DNA of 24,503 nucleotides from CALARM01 sp964431735 (GTDB lineage Bacteria > Vulcanimicrobiota > SpSt-956 > JAKJGF01): contig CAYSLJ010000110.1 of assembly GCA_964431735.1 (NCBI GenBank), forward strand, positions 1-24,503, in the 5' to 3' direction. The stretch's first letter is position 1. Each line of letters begins with the position of its first letter. Position numbers and translations under genes: made by a program. A model generated the notes under the pieces. The model did not search any database. It was not told where the DNA came from and saw nothing but the letters and a program-made list of their open reading frames with translations. Below, piece by piece: positions 1 through 7,027 of the stretch.

Positions 1-94
1 AAACCATTTTGTCACGCAATAGGATCATATATTTTCCGGAAGAGTCCGGCCAGGGGCAGGTTTTAATATGGGTTCTAAATTATTTGGAGCGGTA

Positions 95-227
95 CTTAGG
101 AACTGTCTGAAAATAATTACATCATAGTTATAATTTATATCGTGACGCGTAACGCGTAACGCGTGACGCGAGGATGATAACCGTTCTAACAATTTGCCGG
201 AGTTATTTTTCTTACAGTCCTTAGTGA
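95..227 (+). repeat. MITE-like element, copy 1 (full length)
   Basis: About 133 bp bounded by imperfect inverted ends. The left end reads ACTTAGGAACTGTCTGAAAA; the right end, reverse-complemented, reads ACTAAGGACTGTAAGAAAAA. The centre is a four-unit heptad array (142-169) followed by GAGGA (170-174). The stretch after GAGGA (TGATAACC...AATTTGCCGG) matches the copies at 16368 and 18302. There is no coding capacity for a transposase. Mobility is inferred from the dispersed copies and inverted ends. Confidence 0.65.
142..174 (+). repeat. Heptad array: GTGACGC, GTAACGC x2, GTGACGC, then GAGGA
   Basis: Four perfect 7-bp units run without a gap into GAGGA. The array is base-for-base identical to the one at 18348-18380. 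It forms the core of repeat element copy 1. Confidence 0.9.
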
Positions 228-350
228 AAAGGAAATTTTTAATTTATGCAGAATTTTAATTCTTTACAAAAGAAGCTTTTTAGATTACAAATGGCATATA
301 AGTTGCAATTATTTTTATAATATTGTTTGTTTTTTTAAGGAGGAAGTTAG

Positions 351-833
351 TTGCGAATTTACAGAATATTTATTATTTTATTTCTATTAATCCTTACAGG
401 ATGCGAAGGAGGTCTGGATGAACTCGGTTTTGGCACAGGTTCTTATAAAATAGATGATTATGACGAAATTATAGCTTTTTATGCAAATAAATATAAAATA
501 CCTGTAAAATTTATCAATGCAGTAATCGAAACAGAATCGGCATGGGATAAAGATGCAGTTTCACCTTCAGGGGCAGAGGGACTGATGCAGTTAATGCCCG
601 GTACTGCAAAAATGCTCGGTGTAAAAGATTCTTTTGATCCGAGACAGAATATAGCAGGAGGTACAAAATATCTCAGAATGTTGCTGAATAAATTTAATGG
701 CAACTATAAACTTGCCCTGGCCGCATATAACGCAGGGCCTAGAACTGTTGAAAAATATAAAGGCATTCCTCCATATGAAGAAACCAGAAACTATGTGGAC
801 AGGGTTATGAGTCTTTATAAATCATCACAATAA
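351..833 (+). CDS. Lytic transglycosylase lipoprotein (SLT/GEWL fold)
   Basis: Likely a peptidoglycan lytic transglycosylase that cleaves the MurNAc-GlcNAc bond to form 1,6-anhydro ends, anchored to a membrane by lipid. Residues 1-17 are a hydrophobic signal with a lipobox LTGC, the lipidated Cys being residue 18. The SLT domain fills residues 45-155. It shows the ES motif (E62-S63, E62 the probable catalytic acid), GLMQ at 77-80, AYNAGP at 125-130 and a C-terminal NYVDRV. At 160 residues it is a minimal single-domain form. The start is TTG at 351, chosen because AAGGAGG ends seven bases upstream. The next gene on the same strand begins 40 bp after the stop. Family assignment is strong; which glycan strands it acts on is unknown. 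Confidence 0.9.
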   Translation: MRIYRIFIILFLLILTGCEGGLDELGFGTGSYKIDDYDEIIAFYANKYKIPVKFINAVIETESAWDKDAVSPSGAEGLMQLMPGTAKMLGVKDSFDPRQNIAGGTKYLRMLLNKFNGNYKLALAAYNAGPRTVEKYKGIPPYEETRNYVDRVMSLYKSSQ

Positions 834-873
834 AATCAACTATACTGAGAGAGTTACTGTTTTAATTGTACAT

Positions 874-1800
874 ATGAACATAGCGATAGAAGGAATAATA
901 AAATTCAATCAAAACCATATAAAAAAATTAAATAATTATGGCAAAATTATATATTATCCAAAGAATTTACTGTCAGATGATTTTTTAAAACTCCTGAAAA
1001 ACTGCGAAATAATTACAGTCGATAAAACATTTTACAATGACCTGATACCGGAGTTAAAAAAATTAAAATTAATATCTGTTTATGCGACAGGTTACGAGTT
1101 TATTGATATAAAACTGGCAAAAAAGCATGGAATAACGGTCTGTAATGTTCCCGACTATTCCTCCGATGCAGTGGCAGAACATATATTTGCCATGATCCTG
1201 ACCTTATCAAAAAAATTGCAATATATGGAAAAAGAAATGAGAAAAGGTCTGTGGTGGACAGATCTTGAACCAGTAGCGGAATTAAAAGGAAAAACAATCG
1301 GTATAATAGGCTACGGGAATACAGGCAGAAGAGTAGAAAAAATCGCAAAAGCCTTTGGCATGAACATTATAATAAACACAAAAAATCCGGAAAAATACAG
1401 ACACATAAAAACTTCTTCTCTGGAGGAATTACTTAAGAAATCCGATATAATAACTCTTAATCTCCCTTTAAATAATGAAACGAAACACCTCATTGACAGA
1501 GATAAAATCAATTTAATGAAAAGAGAAGCTCTCCTGATTAACTGTGCCAGGGGGCCTGTTGTAAATGAAAGAGACATCATAACAGCTCTGAAGGAAAAGA
1601 GAATTAAAGGTGTAGCTTTTGATGTATTTGAAAAAGAACCACTTCCGAAAGAAAGTGAATTATTCGAGCTTGAAAATATAATACTCACGCCTCATACAGC
1701 CTTTTACACAGAAGAAGCAATGAAAAGACTTAAAGATATCTGTATGAAGAATATTATTTCATTCCTCAAAGGAAAACCGGTTAATATAGTAAACGGTTAA
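874..1800 (+). CDS. D-isomer-specific 2-hydroxyacid dehydrogenase
   Basis: NAD(P)-dependent oxidoreductase interconverting a 2-oxoacid and a D-2-hydroxyacid (lactate, glycerate or phosphoglycerate dehydrogenase superfamily). At 308 residues it has the catalytic and nucleotide-binding halves but no C-terminal ACT domain, so it is not a full-length SerA. The Rossmann motif GYGNTG lies at 146-151. The catalytic set is visible: Arg226 in NCARG, Glu255 in the DVFEKEP motif and His274 in TPHTAF. The substrate cannot be told from sequence. The ATG at 874 lacks a strong ribosome binding site, so low expression or readthrough from the upstream gene (40 bp away) is possible. The stop codon abuts a 29-bp palindrome shared with the convergent neighbour. 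Confidence 0.88.
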   Translation: MNIAIEGIIKFNQNHIKKLNNYGKIIYYPKNLLSDDFLKLLKNCEIITVDKTFYNDLIPELKKLKLISVYATGYEFIDIKLAKKHGITVCNVPDYSSDAVAEHIFAMILTLSKKLQYMEKEMRKGLWWTDLEPVAELKGKTIGIIGYGNTGRRVEKIAKAFGMNIIINTKNPEKYRHIKTSSLEELLKKSDIITLNLPLNNETKHLIDRDKINLMKREALLINCARGPVVNERDIITALKEKRIKGVAFDVFEKEPLPKESELFELENIILTPHTAFYTEEAMKRLKDICMKNIISFLKGKPVNIVNG

Positions 1801-1828
1801 TCGTAACGCGCCCGGGGCGCGTTACGAT
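1800..1828. terminator. 29-bp palindrome between convergent genes, built from a heptad word
   Basis: Two 14-bp arms pair perfectly around one central G (1814). The left arm contains GTAACGC and the right arm its reverse complement, with a CCCGGGG core. It occupies almost all of the gap between genes ending at 1800 (+) and 1837 (-). A very stable hairpin could stop transcription from both sides. There is no clear U-run on either strand, so termination is inferred. Confidence 0.6.
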
Positions 1829-1836
1829 ATAAAAAT

Positions 1837-3690
1837 TTATTTCATATTTCCCGGAAGCAGTTTCAGTTCTACCTCTGAAAATACCTGATTTGAAAACATT
1901 TTCAATCTGCTCACATTGCTTTTATTTTTCAAATTCTCTATAACCTCTTCATTTATTTCAACTCCGGCTTTTATAGTTCTATTTGCCTGATTTAAAATCA
2001 TATTGATTTCTTCCTGTTTAAAATCCAGTCCTTCAAGCTGTTTTTTTAGTTCCACATCTGTAAGGGATTTATTGGCAAGAAATGCCAGTTTATCAACACA
2101 TATTTGATTTCTTACTTTTTCTATAGTGTCTTCTGTAATCTCATACCAGTCTTTAATGGTTATTTTTGCATTATTAATAATTGTTTTAATCTCTTCCTGG
2201 GTGAAGGTTATTTTTTTAAATTGATTGGCCAGCTGCACTGTAGACAGTATTTCAGCATTTTCATCAATATCAAAAAATACCTTTATTCTGTCGACCAGTT
2301 CATTGGAAAATGATAGAAATTTCAGATAATTCATAAAGAATTTATTACTTTTTTTCCATAATCTATTAATATTCCTGGCATAAGCATATATAGCTGCGTC
2401 TATAAATCGCCCTTTCATAAATTTTTTAAAGAGTCTCCAGAAACTGTAAAATTTCTTATGCCCTGTTACCTGCATTTCCTGAAGTTTAACAGGAGAGAAA
2501 TTTTCAGGCCAGAAAGTGACATGATGACCGTCATAAAGGGACCAGTCATCTGTAAATATTCTTCCTCCCTCTTTGAGTTCTTTATAAGTTCTTGTTCCCG
2601 GTAAAGGGGTAAGTATAAGGAACTGAACCGTAGTAATACCTGAATATTTTGCAAAAGAAATTGTTCCTTCCAGTGTTTCAGGTGTATCTGTGTCAAGACC
2701 GAAGACAAACATGCCATGAACAGGGATTTGCTTTCTGGTAAAAGCCTCTACACCCTGTTTTATTTCTTCTGCAGTCTGACCTTTATTCATTAATTTTAAT
2801 GTATCGGGATTTAATGATTCTATACCTATAAATACTGTCTGACAGTTAGTAGCTTTCATAAGGTCAAGGAGTTCTTCGTCTTTTGAAGCATCTATACGAA
2901 CCTGTGAACACCATGAAAATTTCATTTTTCTACTGACAAATTCCCTTAATAATTCTTTCAACCATTTCTTATCTGCAGCAATATTATCATCATAAAAGAA
3001 AATATTATATTCTTTGCTGTTATACTTCTCTACTTCCCGAAGGACTCTCTCTATACTTTTATGACGAAATTTTCTCCCGAACATATCTGTAACGGAACAG
3101 AAACAGCAATCAAAAGGACAGCCTCTGGTAGCCTGAAGAGGTATTACTTTTTTCCCGCGAACAGTACAATCATTCATACCCTTTACAATTGAAAAATCCG
3201 GTATCGGTATATCATCCAGATTGTTTACCTTCGGAGCATGGATATGGTGTATCTCTTCTCCCCTCACCAGAAGTCCCGGTTGCGATTTCATAGTTTCTCC
3301 CCTGTCAAGTGCTTCTACAAGGTCGGGAAAAATATTTTCTCCTTCTCCTAAAACAACATAATCAGCATGATTTATGGCTTCTTCCGGCATAAAAGTCACA
3401 TGAGGCCCGCCCATTACCACTGTTATTCCTTTTTCTCTCAATCTGTCAGCAAGAGCATAAGCTCTGACTGCCGTAGATGTAGTGGAAGAAATTCCGACAA
3501 GCTGAACTTCTTCAAAATATTCATCTTTTACAGGATGAATTTCTTCTGCTATGACCGTTACGTCAAAACCTTTTTCTTTAAGTATTGTTCCCAGAATAAT
3601 AGTTCCAAGCCTCGGCACAGGGGTTAGACTGAAAATATGAACATCGGGGGATTTTGGTTCTACCATTACAATTCTGTTTATTTTTTTCAC
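1837..3690 (-). CDS. B12-binding-domain radical SAM protein with duplicated C-terminal domain
   Basis: Radical SAM enzyme of the class with an N-terminal cobalamin-binding-like domain; reaction unknown. Residues 1-125 form the B12-type Rossmann domain, with GGPH at 94-97 and the LGEGE motif near 115. The canonical cobalamin-ligating DxHxxG is not evident, so B12 may not be bound. The [4Fe-4S] motif is C191-x3-C195-x2-C198, followed by a TIM-barrel half to about residue 400. A basic, aromatic-rich linker follows. Residues 492-554 and 555-615 are two related units of about 60 residues, each with an F-x-Q-E-E-I start and a V-E-L end. The GTG start at 3690 has a weak GAGAAG site in front. It lies 66 bp downstream of the MerR-like gene, probably in the same transcript. 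Relatives include methyltransferases, methylthiotransferases and hopanoid or lipid modifying enzymes. Confidence 0.85.
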   Translation of the reverse strand: MKKINRIVMVEPKSPDVHIFSLTPVPRLGTIILGTILKEKGFDVTVIAEEIHPVKDEYFEEVQLVGISSTTSTAVRAYALADRLREKGITVVMGGPHVTFMPEEAINHADYVVLGEGENIFPDLVEALDRGETMKSQPGLLVRGEEIHHIHAPKVNNLDDIPIPDFSIVKGMNDCTVRGKKVIPLQATRGCPFDCCFCSVTDMFGRKFRHKSIERVLREVEKYNSKEYNIFFYDDNIAADKKWLKELLREFVSRKMKFSWCSQVRIDASKDEELLDLMKATNCQTVFIGIESLNPDTLKLMNKGQTAEEIKQGVEAFTRKQIPVHGMFVFGLDTDTPETLEGTISFAKYSGITTVQFLILTPLPGTRTYKELKEGGRIFTDDWSLYDGHHVTFWPENFSPVKLQEMQVTGHKKFYSFWRLFKKFMKGRFIDAAIYAYARNINRLWKKSNKFFMNYLKFLSFSNELVDRIKVFFDIDENAEILSTVQLANQFKKITFTQEEIKTIINNAKITIKDWYEITEDTIEKVRNQICVDKLAFLANKSLTDVELKKQLEGLDFKQEEINMILNQANRTIKAGVEINEEVIENLKNKSNVSRLKMFSNQVFSEVELKLLPGNMK

Positions 3691-3756
3691 GTTCTTCTCT
3701 TTTCCAGAGATTATTTTTCAGAACCATTGAGAAAAGGCTCTATAATCTCTTTATAT

Positions 3757-4452
3757 TTATTTTTTTCTGGTTTTAATATGGGACTTAAATTTATATATAA
3801 ATTTCGCCTGTATTTTTGTTATACCTTCCCATCTCTTCAATGATTTTTTTAAATCATTCATTCTTTCAATCAAATTTTTCTGCTGTACTGAAAATTCATC
3901 AAGCGATTGTTCCATTTCCTCTTCACCATAAGTGAGCAATTCTTCCTGCAGTCTATCATCAGGGAGTAACAGGAGATTCATATTTTTTAATTCTTCCACA
4001 GTATATCCAAAGAGCTGTAATTCCCTTATTCTATAGCAAATTTCAACAAAAGATTCCCGATACAGCCTGAACCCTCCTTCAGACCGGGCATCAGGGTTAA
4101 TAAGCTCCTTTTCTTCCCAGTATTTCAGAGTTCTAACACTGATACCACTTCTTTCTGCAATTTCTCCTGCAGTCAATAATTTACCCTGCAAATCTTTTTT
4201 CTTATTACCTCCAGGAAGTCCTACTCTGCTGGTAATCTGTTTTAAAGCATCATAATCATATCCCAGTTCCATAAGAGTTTTCAGTTTTTCTGCCTGAAGT
4301 AAATTCTCATCACTGTAATAGGGTCTATCTTTATCATAATAGCCGGCAGGATATAAAAGTCCGTATTTACTCCATTTATCAAGGACTTCCGGCTCCACAT
4401 TAACTCTATTAACTATATCATCACTGGTGTAAAGACTGACTAAATCTTTCAC
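3757..4452 (-). CDS. Regulator with two tandem MerR-type DNA-binding domains
   Basis: Transcription factor of 231 residues. The first MerR-like winged helix covers about residues 9-75, with the GLLYPAGYY turn and a YYSDENL wing. A second, more canonical one covers about 93-160 (LTAGEIAERSGISVRTLKYWEE, then a GGFRLY wing). A charged coiled coil follows (about 165-210), then a basic tail. Usual MerR proteins have one such domain and dimerise through the coiled coil, so this protein carries a doubled reading head. The GTG start at 4452 is chosen because AGGAGG lies five bases upstream; a TTG nine codons earlier would place that site inside the gene. A strong promoter and a 22-bp palindrome lie just upstream, suggesting autoregulation. 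The radical SAM gene follows 66 bp downstream and is a plausible target. Confidence 0.85.
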   Translation of the reverse strand: MKDLVSLYTSDDIVNRVNVEPEVLDKWSKYGLLYPAGYYDKDRPYYSDENLLQAEKLKTLMELGYDYDALKQITSRVGLPGGNKKKDLQGKLLTAGEIAERSGISVRTLKYWEEKELINPDARSEGGFRLYRESFVEICYRIRELQLFGYTVEELKNMNLLLLPDDRLQEELLTYGEEEMEQSLDEFSVQQKNLIERMNDLKKSLKRWEGITKIQAKFIYKFKSHIKTRKK

Positions 4453-4502
4453 AGATACCTCCTTTTTATATTTATACAATCACGTATTTGATTTATCGTA
4501 AG

Positions 4503-4524
4503 TGTACATATACGTATAGGTACA
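4503..4524. promoter_or_regulatory. 22-bp operator-like palindrome at the MerR-type gene promoter
   Basis: TGTACATATACGTATAGGTACA pairs across its centre with only one mismatched pair. It starts at the last base of the -10 box and covers the expected transcription start near 4517. Classical MerR activators bind between -35 and -10 across a 19-bp spacer. This placement fits a repressor, most simply the tandem-MerR protein acting on its own gene. Binding is inferred. Confidence 0.65.
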
Positions 4525-4552
4525 TTATATATTACCAAAAACATAAAGTCAA
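4524..4552 (-). promoter_or_regulatory. Sigma70-type promoter of the MerR/radical SAM unit
   Basis: The minus strand reads TTGACT (4552-4547), a 17-bp spacer, then TATAAT (4529-4524). This is one mismatch from consensus over both boxes, with ideal spacing. It separates the regulator and radical SAM genes from the upstream deacylase gene. Confidence 0.75.
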
Positions 4553-4651
4553 GTGAGAAAAAAATCACAATGCAAGGAATCACAGATGTAATACCTTATA
4601 CAGTAAAGGTTTTTCAAAATTCCACAAAAATCACTTTTCACTCATCGTTGT

Positions 4652-4669
4652 GATATAACCGGTCATATC
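4652..4669. repeat. 18-bp palindrome just past the deacylase stop
   Basis: GATATAACCGGTCATATC is palindromic apart from one G-T pair, with an ACCGGT core. With the preceding CGTTGTGA it resembles the tail found next to the heptad array at 9275-9316 (CGTTGTGACCGGTTCGGTCA). It may be a remnant of that element and could help end transcription. Confidence 0.45.
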
Positions 4670-4671
4670 TG

Positions 4672-6273
4672 TCAGGGTTTACAGCTTTTCCTCAATACCT
4701 TCCCTGCCTTATCGGACAAAACCTCTCCCCTGTCCAGTAAGATACGGCCGTTCACTATAACATATTCAATACCGTCAGGGTATTTATGAGGATCTTTATA
4801 GGTTCCTCTGTCTTCTATAGTGTTCCTGTCAAATACAACCAGATCAGCTGCCATGCCATGCTTTATAATACCTCTATCAGTAAGGCCAAGCATTCGGGCC
4901 GGCAGAGATGTCATCTTTCTTATTCCTTCTTCAAGAGGAAACAGTCCTTCGTCCCTACTGTATTTGCCGAGAACTCTTGGGAATGTTCCATAGGTTCTGG
5001 GGTGCGGTTTGCCTCTAAAAAGAGGTCCTTCAGTGGCGGAAGCAGAAGCATCGTTACCTATTGAAGTAAAAGGATCTTTCATTACACGGCGAACGTCTTC
5101 TTCATCCATACTCATATAGATTGCTCCCACACTTCCCTCTTCTTCAAACAACAGATCAAGTATGAATTCAAAGACATTTTTTTCTCCTTCTCCCGCTATT
5201 TCATATATGTCCCGTCCTTCGTGTTTCTTATTTTTTTCCAGATTAACACAGCTTATAAGCACTTTTCTTCCGTTTATATATCCTCTGTAATTCATTTCTT
5301 CAAGTATTTTTTTTCTTATACTTTCATTGTTCAACCTGGAAAGAAATGCATCTGTTCCTCCGTCCTGGGCCCAGTCTGGAACCATCATAGAAAGGCCTGT
5401 AGCAGAAGCAGTATAGGGATACTGATCGTGCTGTATATAAAGTCCTTTGCTTCTGGCATTTCCTATCATTTCCAGAACCTGAGCGGTTTTCCCCCAGTTT
5501 TTCTCTCCTGCTGCCTTCAGGTGTGAAATCTCGACAGGAATCCCTGCTTCTACTCCTATTGTAATTGCCTCTTTTACGGCATCAAAGAGCGTGTCTCCTT
5601 CACCTCTTATATGGCTTACATAAAAACCTCTCGTTTCTCCCAGGGTTTTTCCCAGCTCTATCAATTCTTCAGTGGGTGCATAAGAGCCGGGAGGGTAAAT
5701 AAGACCGGTAGAAAGCCCTGCAGCGCCCTGTTTCATAGCCTTATAAAGTTCCTCTTTCATTCTGACCATTTCATCTTTCGTAAGGCGTCTGTCAGATCCG
5801 TCTGCAACACTTCCACGAAGTGTTCCATGACCGACCAGAGATATGACATTCACAGAAATCCCCTGTCTCTCCAGAAGATTAAAGTATTCGTTCAGCTCAC
5901 TCCATGTTACATCCATATCAAAATCTCTTTTAAATTCTCTGCGGATTTCATCGAGAGAGCTTCCGTAAAGAGGTGCAAGGGAATAACCGCAGTTACCTGT
6001 CACTTCAGTAGTAATGCCCTGATGTATCACACTGGGAACTCTTCCGTCTACAAGTAATGCCATATCGGAATGACTGTGAATATTTATAAATCCAGGGCAC
6101 AGACAGAGGTTCTCTGCATCTATTACTCTTATGGCAGATTTTTCCATCAAGCCTTCTTTCGGATATACAATAAAGCCGGATGAAACACCGATATTTCCCA
6201 TTACAGGTCTGTTGCCAAGGCCGTCATAAATTGTTGCACCTTTAAATAACATATCAAGTTCCGTAAAAATCAC
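4672..6273 (-). CDS. N-acyl-D-amino-acid deacylase (D-aminoacylase)
   Basis: Metal-dependent amidohydrolase that releases a D-amino acid and a carboxylate from N-acyl-D-amino acids. The ligand set of the family is present: H66-S-H68 followed by Asp70, Cys95 in GNCG, His221 in SHIRGE, His251 in SHLKAAG and the catalytic Asp408 in GNDAS. Cys as a metal ligand is typical of D-aminoacylases rather than dihydroorotases. The length of 533 residues is normal. There is no signal peptide, so it is cytoplasmic. The GTG start at 6273 overlaps the TGA of the upstream membrane protein gene (GTGA), which suggests translational coupling. An ATG at 6252 (MLFKGATIYDG) also fits the family N-terminus. It may recycle D-amino acids from peptidoglycan turnover or degrade modified peptides. 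Confidence 0.9.
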   Translation of the reverse strand: MIFTELDMLFKGATIYDGLGNRPVMGNIGVSSGFIVYPKEGLMEKSAIRVIDAENLCLCPGFINIHSHSDMALLVDGRVPSVIHQGITTEVTGNCGYSLAPLYGSSLDEIRREFKRDFDMDVTWSELNEYFNLLERQGISVNVISLVGHGTLRGSVADGSDRRLTKDEMVRMKEELYKAMKQGAAGLSTGLIYPPGSYAPTEELIELGKTLGETRGFYVSHIRGEGDTLFDAVKEAITIGVEAGIPVEISHLKAAGEKNWGKTAQVLEMIGNARSKGLYIQHDQYPYTASATGLSMMVPDWAQDGGTDAFLSRLNNESIRKKILEEMNYRGYINGRKVLISCVNLEKNKKHEGRDIYEIAGEGEKNVFEFILDLLFEEEGSVGAIYMSMDEEDVRRVMKDPFTSIGNDASASATEGPLFRGKPHPRTYGTFPRVLGKYSRDEGLFPLEEGIRKMTSLPARMLGLTDRGIIKHGMAADLVVFDRNTIEDRGTYKDPHKYPDGIEYVIVNGRILLDRGEVLSDKAGKVLRKSCKP

Positions 6274-6854
6274 CTCAAAATATTAAGATTTATATTGCCG
6301 AACCAGAGGATGACCATAATTATTATGCCTCCTATCACTGTTACGGCAGAATAAAATTTGATTAACCGGGGAGAAGTAATATCTTTCTTTTTTTTCATAA
6401 AAAGCCCCGGATGTTCTGAAAGGAAATCTGCGCCATGCCTGAAATGAATCCAGTATCCACCCCATAACCATATGATTAAAAAAGATGCGTAAAAAGCAAG
6501 TACAGCAGGATTGAAGTCAGACGGTCTGATATAATCGAATACTGTAGCAGTTAAACCGGATAATATTCCCGCTCCCATAATAAACCATGGAATGTTTGCA
6601 TAGATTATGAAGGTTTTTATGAGTCTGTTATAACCATCTTCACGGCCGGGATTCTCTGCAATATATTTCCGGGACTTAATTTTTAAATTATTTGCATTTA
6701 TAAGATTCACTATTATTATAAAAAACCAGAAATATTTAAATATCATAATGGCACAGGGATTTTTGGGATTATAAGGATGTTCAGGATTTTGTTTACCTGA
6801 ACTTCTGAGTTTACCATTAATATTTAACGAAACCTTTTTCCCTTCACCCTTCAC
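6270..6854 (-). CDS. Small four-helix membrane protein of unknown function
   Basis: I do not recognise this family. With the GTG start at 6854 it has 194 residues and four likely membrane segments, at about 38-56, 83-107, 117-136 and 163-187. A polar stretch contains HFRHGADF between the third and fourth. The first 36 residues are polar. The start is uncertain: the GTG lies inside a 7-bp repeat (GTGAAGG twice) and only about three bases after the transcription start predicted from the promoter at 6864-6892. A leaderless start or a later one (Met37, ATG near 6746) is therefore possible. The stop overlaps the start of the deacylase by four bases, so the two are probably co-translated. A transport or membrane-associated role for deacylase substrates is conceivable but only inferred. 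Confidence 0.65.
   Translation of the reverse strand: MKGEGKKVSLNINGKLRSSGKQNPEHPYNPKNPCAIMIFKYFWFFIIIVNLINANNLKIKSRKYIAENPGREDGYNRLIKTFIIYANIPWFIMGAGILSGLTATVFDYIRPSDFNPAVLAFYASFLIIWLWGGYWIHFRHGADFLSEHPGLFMKKKKDITSPRLIKFYSAVTVIGGIIIMVILWFGNINLNILR
6834..6854 (-). repeat. GTGAAGG heptads at the start of the membrane protein gene
   Basis: The minus strand reads GTGAAGG, GTGAAGG, GAAAAAG with a period of 7. The first unit supplies the candidate GTG start codon. It resembles the AAAAGGG array at 17706. Confidence 0.6.
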
Positions 6855-6863
6855 TAATATATG

Positions 6864-6892
6864 ATTTTAACACAGAGAGACTAAATTGTCTA
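6864..6892 (-). promoter_or_regulatory. Promoter of the membrane protein/deacylase operon
   Basis: The minus strand reads TAGACA (6892-6887), a 17-bp spacer ending TGT, then TAAAAT (6869-6864). This is a good sigma70-type match with an extended -10. It is divergent to the S9 peptidase promoter 40 bp away. Confidence 0.6.
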
Positions 6893-6931
6893 TCACCGGT
6901 AAAGCAATCACTATTTAATTTCCTTAACCTA

Positions 6932-6960
6932 TTGCATTCTTCAAAAAATTTTCGTATGAT
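6932..6960 (+). promoter_or_regulatory. Promoter of the S9 peptidase gene
   Basis: TTGCAT (6932-6937), a 17-bp spacer, then TATGAT (6955-6960). The predicted 5' leader of about 60 bases would contain the GCTGAYW heptads at 6978-7012. Confidence 0.6.
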
Positions 6961-6977
6961 TACAGGATAACTAAAAA

Positions 6978-7012
6978 GCTAGAAGCTGACTGCTGATAGC
7001 CGACTGCAATAA
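6978..7012 (+). repeat. GCTGAYW heptad array in the S9 peptidase leader
   Basis: Units GCTAGAA, GCTGACT, GCTGATA, GCCGACT and GCAATAA follow each other with an exact 7-bp period. The sequence is unrelated to GTNACGC. It ends just before the ribosome binding site. Confidence 0.7.
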
Positions 7013-7027
7013 AAAAAGGAGACACCT

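Larger units (their letters stand above)
1..350. other. Intergenic region upstream of the transglycosylase gene
   Basis: I see no gene here. Positions 36-49 form a short CCGGA/TCCGG hairpin with an AGAG loop. Positions 95-227 hold a full-length repeat element with a heptad array. A TATAAT box lies at 316-321, but the -35 region in front of it is weak (TGGCAT, 18 bp upstream). A 19-codon reading frame at 68-127 has no convincing ribosome binding site and runs into the repeat, so I do not call it. Confidence 0.6.

Noticed and set aside
1..70. Possible riboswitch with the CCGGA/TCCGG hairpin
   Set aside because: It has only one five-pair stem and no recognisable aptamer core, and the gene it would control is 280 bp away with a repeat in between.
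68..127. 19-codon reading frame
   Set aside because: No ribosome site at a usable distance, and it runs into the repeat element, so it is probably chance.
142..174. CRISPR-like repeat array
   Set aside because: Units are 7 bp and contiguous, without spacers, and no cas gene is present.
175..225. Short reading frame after GAGGA inside the MITE-like copies (begins MIT-L in copies 1 and 3)
   Set aside because: The spacing from GAGGA to ATG is too short, copy 1 is frameshifted relative to copy 3, and copy 2 lacks the ATG.
3706..3750. Attenuator-like stem AGAGATTAT/ATAATCTCT between the MerR-type and radical SAM genes
   Set aside because: The loop is 27 bases and the arms are A+T-rich; this is not enough to claim a regulatory structure.
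4591..4615. ACCTT/AAGGT stem followed by five T on the plus strand
   Set aside because: It looks like an intrinsic terminator, but no plus-strand gene ends nearby and the stem is only five pairs.
5611..6057. Plus-strand reading frame of 148 codons
   Set aside because: It lies wholly antisense to the deacylase gene, whose catalytic motifs are intact, so it is a shadow frame.
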